This document shows, one piece after another, positions 18,606 to 26,160 of a DNA stretch of 64,000 nt. Source of the stretch: Priestia aryabhattai B8W22 (GTDB lineage Bacteria; Bacillota; Bacilli; Bacillales; Bacillaceae_H). The position numbers were made by a program, and so were the translations under genes. Location of the stretch: assembly GCF_000956595.1 (NCBI RefSeq), contig NZ_JYOO01000024.1:1-64000 (forward strand), given 5' to 3'. Below the pieces are notes generated by a model. It saw only the letters and a program-made list of their open reading frames with translations. It was not told the DNA's origin and did not search any database. How positions within the stretch are numbered: position 1 is the stretch's first letter; each line of letters opens with the position of its first letter.

Positions 18606-19430
18606 ATGACAATGAATAAAGCATTAACCATTGCCGGTTCTGATAGCAGCGGCGGAGCTGGTATTCAAGCGGATTTAAAAACATTCCAAGAACTTGGTGT
18701 TTACGGAATGACAGCTTTAACAACAATTGTAACAATGGATCCCGATAACAGCTGGTCTCATAACGTATTTCCACAAGAAACTGCAACCGTTGAACAGCAG
18801 TTGAAAACAATTGTAAAAGGCGTAGGCGTACAAGCTCTAAAAACTGGTATGCTTGGCTCAGTGGAAATTATTGAACTAGCCGCAAAAACAATTGAAGAAT
18901 ACGATTTAAAAAATGTTGTAGTAGATCCTGTGATGGTATGTAAAGGAGAAGATGAAGCGCTTCACCCGGAAACAACTGTCAGCTTGCGTGATGTACTAGT
19001 TCCAAAAGCAACAGTCGTAACCCCTAACTTATTTGAAGCTAGTCAATTAAGCGGACTTGGCCCTATCAAAACGGTTGATCAAATGAAAGAAGCAGCCGTG
19101 AAAATTTCTGAACTTGGTGCCAAATATGTATTGATTAAAGGTGGAAGTAAATTAGCACACGAAAAAGCAATCGATTTGCTTTATGATGGAAAGACGTTTG
19201 AGATCTTAGAGTCTGAACGTATTGAAACGACATTTACACACGGTGCTGGATGCACATATTCAGCTGCGATTGCTGCTGAATTGGCAAAAGGCAGTGACGT
19301 CAAACAAGCTATTTATACAGCAAAAGAGTTTATTACAGAAGCAATTCGCCATTCATTTGCTTTAAATCAATATGTCGGACCAACAAATCACGGTGCATAC
19401 CGTCGTAAAAAAGAAAAAGTAACAAACTAA
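18606..19430 (+). CDS. pdxK: Pyridoxine/pyridoxal kinase (ThiD-like)
   Basis: A 274-residue ribokinase-superfamily kinase that phosphorylates B6 vitamers. IAGSDSSGGAGIQADLKTF near residues 8-26 is the substrate loop. The anion-hole motif near residue 214 reads THGAGCTYSA, with the Cys typical of the Bacillus enzyme rather than ThiD of the thiamin operon. The ATG follows CGGGAGGATTTTTT. In B. subtilis the equivalent gene was first called thiD and later shown to be pdxK. HMP kinase activity remains possible. Single-gene unit with its own terminator. Confidence 0.88.
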   Translation: MTMNKALTIAGSDSSGGAGIQADLKTFQELGVYGMTALTTIVTMDPDNSWSHNVFPQETATVEQQLKTIVKGVGVQALKTGMLGSVEIIELAAKTIEEYDLKNVVVDPVMVCKGEDEALHPETTVSLRDVLVPKATVVTPNLFEASQLSGLGPIKTVDQMKEAAVKISELGAKYVLIKGGSKLAHEKAIDLLYDGKTFEILESERIETTFTHGAGCTYSAAIAAELAKGSDVKQAIYTAKEFITEAIRHSFALNQYVGPTNHGAYRRKKEKVTN

Positions 19431-19458
19431 AAGCATGCCTAAAGGCATGCTTTTCTAT
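19428..19458 (+). terminator. Terminator after pdxK
   Basis: AAAAGCATGCC and GGCATGCTTTT around AAA, beginning right at the stop codon and followed by a T-rich tail. Confidence 0.88.
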
Positions 19459-19463
19459 TTTGC

Positions 19464-20333
19464 TTATTGTTTGACTGTTTCAAGCGCATTTAAGATAGCT
19501 TGAGCTACGCCGTGCTCGTCATTGGTTCCTGTTACTATATGGGCAAACTCTTTAATTTCTTGAGGAGCATTTCCCATCACTACGGCACGTCCAACTCGCT
19601 GAAACATCGATACATCGTTATAATTGTCTCCAATGGCCATCGTTTCTTCTAAAGAAATATAGCGTTCTTGAACAAATGAGGTAACCGCAATTCCTTTTTG
19701 AGCATTTTCATCATTTATTTCAATATTTTCTTTACCAGATGCACTGACTGCAATAGAATCTAACTTCACAAGTTCTATTTTTGCCTGTTCTAACTTTTCT
19801 TCATCAAAAGAGAAAGCAAGCAGCTTATAAATGTCCTTGTTTGGATCTTGAAACAACGCTTCATACTCTTCAATAAGCTTTACTCTGCCGCTATTGAAAC
19901 GCTCTTTTGCCGCTTCTAACGATTTTTCATAATTATCTTTTAAGCTAGCACTTAAATAAATATCCATTAATACGGACAAAGCTTTTTCGTAGTCATTTGA
20001 ATACGTACCTTCACTTGTATAGACTTCAAAGTACAGCTGAAACTTCTTAAAAATATCTTCTACTTCGCGAATAGATTCCATCGTCATGCCTACTGAATAT
20101 TGTTTTTCCCCTTGTGGATTGCGAAGCTCTGCTCCGTTTGCACAAATTAAATATGTATGAAGTCCTGCTTCTTCTAAAACATAACGGGCTTCTTCATAAG
20201 AACGTCCCGTAGCAACAACAACTTCCACCCCTGCCTTTTGAGCTGTCTTAATCGCTTGGGCATTTTCTTTACTTACAACTTGTTCACTATTTACTAGCGT
20301 TCCATCCATATCGATCGCAATACATTTAATCAT
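19464..20333 (-). CDS. Cof-type HAD phosphatase
   Basis: A 289-residue HAD hydrolase of the Cof (type IIB) group. Motif I is IAIDMDGTLVNSEQ at the N terminus, motif II has VVATGRSYEEA, and motif IV is AIGDNYNDVSMF. Relatives dephosphorylate sugar phosphates or the riboflavin precursor; substrate cannot be read from sequence. I start at the ATG at 20331-20333, preceded by AGGAAGGGG; the 16-codon upstream extension lacks such a site. It faces pdxK and lies near another HAD gene (beta-phosphoglucomutase-like). Confidence 0.88.
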   Translation of the reverse strand: MIKCIAIDMDGTLVNSEQVVSKENAQAIKTAQKAGVEVVVATGRSYEEARYVLEEAGLHTYLICANGAELRNPQGEKQYSVGMTMESIREVEDIFKKFQLYFEVYTSEGTYSNDYEKALSVLMDIYLSASLKDNYEKSLEAAKERFNSGRVKLIEEYEALFQDPNKDIYKLLAFSFDEEKLEQAKIELVKLDSIAVSASGKENIEINDENAQKGIAVTSFVQERYISLEETMAIGDNYNDVSMFQRVGRAVVMGNAPQEIKEFAHIVTGTNDEHGVAQAILNALETVKQ

Positions 20334-20421
20334 GATGTACCCCTTCCTATGTATCTTTGCTCTCTTATTGTATTCTAGCATATGTTTTTTAGCGCTTTGC
20401 TACTTGCATGTAAAAGATTTA

Positions 20422-21129
20422 CTAATTTTTTGTATACGCGCTGTTATAATCTGTTCCTTTTCTTGCTTTTTCGAAAACCTCTTTGACCGTCTTTAAATGC
20501 AAATCAGCTGTTGAATATACGTGAAAATTTACATCCTCTTCCCTCAGATGCTTACCAACGCCGATAGAAACCATATCTGTTTGATTAATAGCTTTTATAC
20601 CTGCCTCTCCATCTTCTATTGCCACACATGCATAGGGTTTTACTTTTAATTGATCGGCAGCTGTCAAAAATATTTCTGGATCTGGTTTTCCCTTCTTGAT
20701 TTTTCTCACATCCACAATACAATCAAAAAAAGAGCGTATTCCTAGCGCATCTATTACAGTATTTGCATTTGAACTAGAAGAAGCAATTCCCATTTTAATG
20801 CCTTGTTTTTTACAATCCTCTAACAACAATTGTATTCCTGGAAGTAAATGATCCCTTGTCATTTCCCTTATTAATGCTTGATAATGCTTATTCTTTTCAT
20901 AAGCAAGCTGTTCTTTTTTTTCCTCTGTCAGCTTTACATTGCCTTGTGCAGCAATGAGTTCTACAGTTTTCACTCGGCTGATGCCCTGCAGCTGCTGATT
21001 CAGTTCTGGAGAAAATGAAACGTTAAGTTGATCTGCTACTTTTTTATTTGCTCTATAATATAAATGCACCGTATCTGCAATAACACCGTCTAAATCAAAA
21101 ATAATCGCTTGTAGCTCTTCTTTTTTCAT
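20422..21129 (-). CDS. pgmB: Beta-phosphoglucomutase-like HAD enzyme
   Basis: A 235-residue HAD protein with C1 cap. FDLDGVIADTVHLYYRA near residues 10-26 is the phosphorylation motif with the cap linker typical of beta-PGM, followed by ASSSSNANTV (motif II), KKGKPDPEIFL and EDGEAGI. It interconverts beta-glucose 1-phosphate and glucose 6-phosphate in maltose or trehalose use. No disaccharide phosphorylase lies next to it; the nearest sugar gene is a divergent PTS transporter. The ATG follows GGAGGATAAT. Confidence 0.82.
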   Translation of the reverse strand: MKKEELQAIIFDLDGVIADTVHLYYRANKKVADQLNVSFSPELNQQLQGISRVKTVELIAAQGNVKLTEEKKEQLAYEKNKHYQALIREMTRDHLLPGIQLLLEDCKKQGIKMGIASSSSNANTVIDALGIRSFFDCIVDVRKIKKGKPDPEIFLTAADQLKVKPYACVAIEDGEAGIKAINQTDMVSIGVGKHLREEDVNFHVYSTADLHLKTVKEVFEKARKGTDYNSAYTKN

Positions 21130-21323
21130 ATTATCCTCCTCTGTACTTATCTTTATGCCATTACTTAAATGCTTTTATTACATTCCATCATGTTAAAATA
21201 CCGTTGATATCGTTCACTTTATCATAAAAATTTTTTCATCATTTGTAATTCACGAATAATTTTTTCAAAAAAAGAGAAATTACAGTATTGCATTATGAAA
21301 GCCCTTTTATTACAATAGGTTTA

Positions 21324-21337
21324 TGCAAACGGTTGCA
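21324..21337 (+). promoter_or_regulatory. cre-like palindrome upstream of the PTS gene
   Basis: TGCAAACGGTTGCA matches cre TGWAANCGNTNWCA at 12 of 14 positions and is nearly self-complementary. It could bind CcpA or a dedicated LacI-type repressor. It is 68 bases before the PTS start. Confidence 0.55.
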
Positions 21338-21404
21338 CTATCTTAAAGATATAGTTTATCAAAAAATAAAATGAAAACCCATACATAGGGGAAGGGGAAA
21401 AACT

Positions 21405-23042
21405 ATGAAGAAGTTCTTTTCATTTGATTTTTGGCAGAAATTTGGTAAGGCTTTATTAGTAGTAGTAGCGGTTATGCCCGCAGCTGGTATTATGATTTCA
21501 CTTGGAAAACTAGTTGCGATGACTGGGGGAGACATCACTGCTGTACAAACAATTGCACGAGTGATGGAAGATATAGGATGGGGCATCATTACAAATCTTC
21601 ACATCTTGTTCGCTGTTGCCATCGGGGGATCTTGGGCAAAAGAACGTGCTGGCGGTGCATTTGCTGCACTCATTGCATTCGTTCTTATTAATCGAATTAC
21701 AGGAGCCATTTTTGGAGTTAAAGCAGAAATGCTCTCAGATTCAAAAGCAACGGTTCAATCACTATTTGGACAAGAATTAGTTGTAAAAGACTACTTCACA
21801 TCTATTTTAGGATCTCCCGCTCTTAACATGGGAGTATTCGTAGGAATTATCGCTGGTTTCTTAGGCGCAAATTTATTCAACAAATATTACAATTATGATA
21901 AATTGCCTGAAGCCCTTTCGTTTTTTAACGGCAAGCGCTTCGTACCATTTGTGGTCATCGGTGGTTCAGTTGTAACGGCACTGCTTTTATCCATTGTGTG
22001 GCCGTTCATCCAAGGTTCGCTAAACAGCTTCGGACAGTGGATTGCAACATCTAGAGATACAGCTCCTATTCTGGCACCATTTATTTTCGGAGCATTAGAG
22101 CGTCTCCTTCTTCCGTTTGGTCTACATCATATGCTGACAGTGCCTATGAACTACACGGAGCTGGGCGGTACGTACAAAATTTTAACGGGTTCTGGAGCAG
22201 GTTCCACTGTTGCCGGTCAAGATCCTTTGTGGCTTGCGTGGATTGCAGACTTAAACAACTTCCGCGCTGCAGGAGATATGGACAGCTACAAGCAGCTCTT
22301 ACATGACGTTACACCTGCACGATTTAAAGTAGGACAAATGATTTTATCTTGTGCGTCATTAATTGGAATCGCTTTAGCAATGTATCGCAACGTAGATCCT
22401 GACAAACGTTCAAAATATCGTTCAATGTTCTTTTCAGCTGGACTAGCTGTTTTCTTAACAGGCGTAACAGAACCGATTGAATTTATGTTCATGTTCGCGG
22501 CGCCTCTTCTATACGTCGTATACGCCATTATGACGGGACTGGCTTTTGCCATTGTTGATATTGTTCATGTTCGTGTACATTCATTTGGCGTAATTGAACT
22601 ATTAACACGTACACCAATGATTATCAAAGCGGGACTATGGGCTGACTTAATGAATTTTGTCATCGCCTGCCTTGTATTCTTTGGCTTAAACTTTGGAGTG
22701 GCAAACTTCTTAATCAAACGTTTTAACTTCCCAACGCCGGGACGCAACGGAAACTATATTGATGAAGAAACAACTGCAACAAGCAGCAAGCAGGTGAAAA
22801 ATGATTCGCTTGCCCCAGTCATTATTAGACTGCTTGGTGGAGAAAACAATATTGAAGACGTTGATGCTTGTATGACTCGCTTACGTGTAACGGTAAAAGA
22901 TATACATGCCGTTGCAGGAGAAAGTGAGTGGAAACAAAACGGAGCCCTTGGTTTAATCTTGAAAGATAAAGGGGTACAAGCTATTTATGGACCTAAAGCG
23001 GATGTTTTGAAATCCGACATTCAAGATTTGTTAGGAGCTTAA
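21405..23042 (+). CDS. PTS sugar transporter EIICB, glucose/maltose type
   Basis: A 545-residue membrane permease of the Glc PTS family. An EIIC domain with about ten hydrophobic segments (residues 1-450) ends with the motif VTEPIEFMFMFAAPLLYV. A linker leads to the EIIB domain near residue 465, whose phosphorylated Cys is in VDACMTRLRVTV. No EIIA domain is attached, so a separate EIIA must supply phosphate. Similar proteins move glucose, maltose or glucosides; I cannot decide which. The gene is followed 4 bases later by an EEP hydrolase, forming an operon. Confidence 0.87.
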   Translation: MKKFFSFDFWQKFGKALLVVVAVMPAAGIMISLGKLVAMTGGDITAVQTIARVMEDIGWGIITNLHILFAVAIGGSWAKERAGGAFAALIAFVLINRITGAIFGVKAEMLSDSKATVQSLFGQELVVKDYFTSILGSPALNMGVFVGIIAGFLGANLFNKYYNYDKLPEALSFFNGKRFVPFVVIGGSVVTALLLSIVWPFIQGSLNSFGQWIATSRDTAPILAPFIFGALERLLLPFGLHHMLTVPMNYTELGGTYKILTGSGAGSTVAGQDPLWLAWIADLNNFRAAGDMDSYKQLLHDVTPARFKVGQMILSCASLIGIALAMYRNVDPDKRSKYRSMFFSAGLAVFLTGVTEPIEFMFMFAAPLLYVVYAIMTGLAFAIVDIVHVRVHSFGVIELLTRTPMIIKAGLWADLMNFVIACLVFFGLNFGVANFLIKRFNFPTPGRNGNYIDEETTATSSKQVKNDSLAPVIIRLLGGENNIEDVDACMTRLRVTVKDIHAVAGESEWKQNGALGLILKDKGVQAIYGPKADVLKSDIQDLLGA

Positions 23043-23046
23043 CATA

Positions 23047-23832
23047 ATGAAGCTATTAACGTTAAATTGCCACTCTTGGCAAGAGGAAAATCAGCTAGAC
23101 AAGTTATCTTGTCTAGCTGAAGTAATTAAAAAAGAAAAATATGATGTCATTGCTTTACAGGAAGTAAGCCAAAAAATAGACGCACCTTATGTACATGACT
23201 ACATTCGTAGCGATAATTACGCTTGGCTTTTAGCAAAAGAACTGGGTAAACAAGGTGAAGACTATCAATTGGTATGGGATTTATCTCATATAGGCTATGA
23301 AGTATATGAAGAAGGAATTGCCATTTTAACGAAACACCCGATTATTGAAGAGCATTCATTTTTTGTTTCACAGACGTCAAATATTGACTATTGGAAAACA
23401 AGAAGAATTGTTGGAGCAACAATTGAATATGAAAAAGAGCTCCTTACGTTTTATTCTTGTCATCTCGGCTGGTGGGATGACGAGGAAGAGCCATTCAAGC
23501 AGCAAGTTGATACACTGCTGGCTCATGTACACAAAGATAACCCGTTTTTCCTACTTGGAGACTTTAATAATGACGCTCATAGACGAAATGAAGGTTACGA
23601 CTACCTGTTGAGTCAAGGCCTCTATGATACGTATACTCTATCGAACAAAAAAGATAGCGGTATTACAGTTAAAGGGAACATTGCTGGATGGGATGATAAT
23701 GAACGGGCACTGCGCCTTGATCTAATTCTATCGAGTCATGCGCAGGATATTCAATCATCGACTGTAGTTTTTAACGGCATCCATTATCCCGTTGTTTCTG
23801 ACCATTTTGGGGTAAGCGTTGAAGTGAAATAA
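23047..23832 (+). CDS. Endonuclease/exonuclease/phosphatase (EEP) family hydrolase
   Basis: A 261-residue EEP-fold enzyme. The N-terminal MKLLTLNCHSWQ with Asn, YDVIALQEVS with metal-binding Glu, YSCHLGWW, LGDFNND with Asp and Asn, and the terminal SDHFGVSVE with the catalytic Asp-His are all there. No signal peptide, so a cytoplasmic phosphodiesterase or sugar-phosphate phosphatase rather than a toxin is likely. It starts four bases after the PTS gene, so the substrate is probably tied to the imported sugar. A perfect 13-bp hairpin lies inside the gene at 23091-23120. Confidence 0.85.
   Translation: MKLLTLNCHSWQEENQLDKLSCLAEVIKKEKYDVIALQEVSQKIDAPYVHDYIRSDNYAWLLAKELGKQGEDYQLVWDLSHIGYEVYEEGIAILTKHPIIEEHSFFVSQTSNIDYWKTRRIVGATIEYEKELLTFYSCHLGWWDDEEEPFKQQVDTLLAHVHKDNPFFLLGDFNNDAHRRNEGYDYLLSQGLYDTYTLSNKKDSGITVKGNIAGWDDNERALRLDLILSSHAQDIQSSTVVFNGIHYPVVSDHFGVSVEVK
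23091..23120 (+). repeat. Perfect hairpin inside the EEP gene
   Basis: TCAGCTAGACAAG (23091-23103), loop TTAT, CTTGTCTAGCTGA (23108-23120). No T-run follows, so it is not a typical terminator. Confidence 0.85.
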
Positions 23833-23837
23833 GTGAC

Positions 23838-23872
23838 ATAAAGCGAACGAATAGCGTTCGCTTTTTTCTTGT
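23838..23872 (+). terminator. Terminator of the PTS-EEP operon
   Basis: AAGCGAACG (23841-23849) pairs with CGTTCGCTT (23855-23863), then TTTT. Confidence 0.9.
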
Positions 23873-23962
23873 GATTATGATTATGTGAAAATCATCTTCT
23901 TTACTGCTTTATCTATCGTTTTAGAAGTGTCCGATAAACTTTCGCATTTTAAAAAGTAGGTG

Positions 23963-23971
23963 TGCTATAAT
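23963..23971 (+). promoter_or_regulatory. Candidate promoter of the polysaccharide operon
   Basis: Extended -10 TGCTATAAT (23963-23971), about 150 bases upstream of the first glycosyltransferase. The -35 is weak. Downstream the leader contains ATGCAA and TTGCAT repeats. Confidence 0.5.
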
Positions 23972-24122
23972 ATTGTGATGTTGACGATATGCAACCCATT
24001 TTTGCATGTTTATCAATGAAATCGCTCAACTTAATAGTAAGATGATACATGTAAGCTCTATTTAAATGAACACCCGTTGTCATTATCATAAACTAATAAA
24101 GAAAAATAGGTGTGAAACAATC

Positions 24123-25223
24123 ATGAAAATTTTGTTGATTTCAAATATGTATCCTTCTGAACAATTCCCGAGCTATGGTGTATTTGTTCAAAACACTGAA
24201 AAAATTTTAGTTCAACATGATATTCAAGTTGATAAAATTGTCATGCAAAAAAAGACAAGCAAATTGAGCAAGCTTTTTAGCTATGCTTCTCATTATGCTA
24301 ATGTCATTGTGACGGGCTTAACAAAAAACTACGACTATCTTTACGTACATTATGCATCTCATAATGCTCTTCCGCTGCTGATTCTCAAAAAGCTAAAGAA
24401 GAATGTGAAGATTGTGACAAACGTGCATGGTTCAGATGTTGTACCTGAAGTAGCTTCACAGGAAAAATATCAGCCTAGAGTAAATGACTTATTGCACCAT
24501 TCCACTAAAATTATTACTCCTTCTCCCTACTATAAAGGGCTCGTTGAAGAGAAATATAAGATTCATAACCCAATCTATATTTTTCCAAGCGGAGGAGTGA
24601 ATAAAGATCTGTTTCATCCTTATGCAGATAAAAGCCAAGCTTATCAAGAATTAAACTTGGACCCTACTATCCGTTATATTGGATGTGTAAGCCGCATTGA
24701 TGTGGGTAAAGGATGGGAATACTACCTTCAAGCAATTGCAAAAGCTGAACAACAAACTCCCTCTTCTTACAAATACCTATACGTTGGAAGCGGAAAAGAC
24801 GAAGCTGCATTTAAGGAAATGATCAAGACTCTAGGTCTAGAGGAAAAAGTCATCCATTTCCCTCTGCTCCCTCAGTCTTCTCTTGCTTACGTATATAATG
24901 CGATTGAAGCATTCGTGTTTCCGACCGTAAGAAAAGGAGAAAGTTTGGGCTTAGTCGGCCTCGAAGCTATGGCTTGCGGAGCACCCGTGATTGGGAGTCA
25001 GATTGGTGGTCTAAAAGATTACATTATAGACGGAAAGAATGGTCTATTCTTTGAGCCTAAAAATGTAGACGAACTAGCTTCACAGCTACAGGCTTTTATT
25101 AATCTTCCTGAAGATGTGAAACAGCAAATGTCTCAACAGGCGTTACAAACAGCAAACCGCTACACAGTAGATGTAATTGCTGAACAGCTCCCAACAATTT
25201 TTTTTGATGAGGTGGAAAAATGA
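24123..25223 (+). CDS. GT4-family glycosyltransferase (TuaC-like)
   Basis: A 366-residue retaining GT-B glycosyltransferase. MKILLISNMYPSEQFPSYGVFV at the N terminus is close to TuaC-type transferases of B. subtilis. The C-terminal donor-binding half has VSRIDVGKGWEYYLQA, FVFPTVRKGESLGLVGLEAMACGAPVIGS with the EX7E pattern, and a GLFF segment. I start at ATG 24123; the 19-codon extension upstream has no ribosome site. First of a seven-gene co-directional operon for a surface glycan; it overlaps the next start by ATGA. Confidence 0.87.
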   Translation: MKILLISNMYPSEQFPSYGVFVQNTEKILVQHDIQVDKIVMQKKTSKLSKLFSYASHYANVIVTGLTKNYDYLYVHYASHNALPLLILKKLKKNVKIVTNVHGSDVVPEVASQEKYQPRVNDLLHHSTKIITPSPYYKGLVEEKYKIHNPIYIFPSGGVNKDLFHPYADKSQAYQELNLDPTIRYIGCVSRIDVGKGWEYYLQAIAKAEQQTPSSYKYLYVGSGKDEAAFKEMIKTLGLEEKVIHFPLLPQSSLAYVYNAIEAFVFPTVRKGESLGLVGLEAMACGAPVIGSQIGGLKDYIIDGKNGLFFEPKNVDELASQLQAFINLPEDVKQQMSQQALQTANRYTVDVIAEQLPTIFFDEVEK

Positions 25224-26158
25224 AAGTCGCAGTTTTAATTCCTTGTTATAACGAGGAAGTAACAATTGGAAAAGTAATTGACGATTTCAAACGCGAACTG
25301 CCTAGTGCAGATATTTATGTATACGACAACAATTCAAAAGATCGTACAAGTGAAATTGCACTTGAACACGGCGCAATCGTCAAAAAAGAATTCAAGCAAG
25401 GAAAAGGAAACGTTGTACGTTCAATGTTCCAAGAAATTGATGCAGATTGCTATGTCATGGTAGATGGGGATGATACGTATCCTGCAGAATTTGTTCATCA
25501 ATTAATTGAGCCTATTAGAAATCGAGAAGCTAACATGGTCATTGGAGATCGCTTATCAAACGGAACGTATCTCGAAGAAAACAAACGTGCTTTCCATAAT
25601 TTTGGTAACAACTTAGTACGTTCTTTAATTAACGGCCTGTACAAAAGTAACATTAAAGATATCATGACAGGTTATCGTGCGTACGATAAATTATTTGTAA
25701 AATCAATTCCTGTGATGAGTCCGGGATTTGAGATTGAAACAGAAATGAGTCTTCATGCGTTAGATAAACGATTCCGCCTAAAAGAAATCGCGATCGATTA
25801 TCGCGATCGACCTGAGGGCAGCGAATCGAAACTTAATACGTTCTCTGATGGATTTAAAGTGTTACGAATGATTTTTACGTTATTTAAAGAGTACAAGCCG
25901 CTTCAGTTCTTCTCCATTTGGACAGTGTTGTTTATTGTCGCAGGATTAGCTGTTGGTGCTCCGGTACTTTATGAATTTTTTGATACAGGCTTTATTACGA
26001 AAGTACCTTCATCTATCTTAGCAACTGGATTGATGGTGTTAGGTGTTTTATCTTTCGTCTGTGGATTAATTCTAGATACAATCGCTTCATTAAATCGCAA
26101 GCAGTATGAATTAGAACTAAATAAAAAAATTGAACAGATTGAACAAGTAGGAGAATAA
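25220..26158 (+). CDS. GT2 polyprenyl-phosphate glycosyltransferase
   Basis: A 312-residue DPM1-like GT2. VLIPCYNEEVTIGKVIDDF at the N terminus, VYDNNSKDRTSEIA, the metal-binding MVDGDDTYPAE near residue 90, and IMTGYRAYDKLF are present. Two hydrophobic segments near residues 228-250 and 265-290 anchor it in the membrane, then a charged C-terminal helix follows. Such enzymes load a sugar onto undecaprenyl phosphate. With the two SMR proteins and the GT-C-like protein downstream it makes a likely three-component glycosylation system. Confidence 0.88.
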   Translation: MKVAVLIPCYNEEVTIGKVIDDFKRELPSADIYVYDNNSKDRTSEIALEHGAIVKKEFKQGKGNVVRSMFQEIDADCYVMVDGDDTYPAEFVHQLIEPIRNREANMVIGDRLSNGTYLEENKRAFHNFGNNLVRSLINGLYKSNIKDIMTGYRAYDKLFVKSIPVMSPGFEIETEMSLHALDKRFRLKEIAIDYRDRPEGSESKLNTFSDGFKVLRMIFTLFKEYKPLQFFSIWTVLFIVAGLAVGAPVLYEFFDTGFITKVPSSILATGLMVLGVLSFVCGLILDTIASLNRKQYELELNKKIEQIEQVGE

Positions 26159-26160
26159 CA

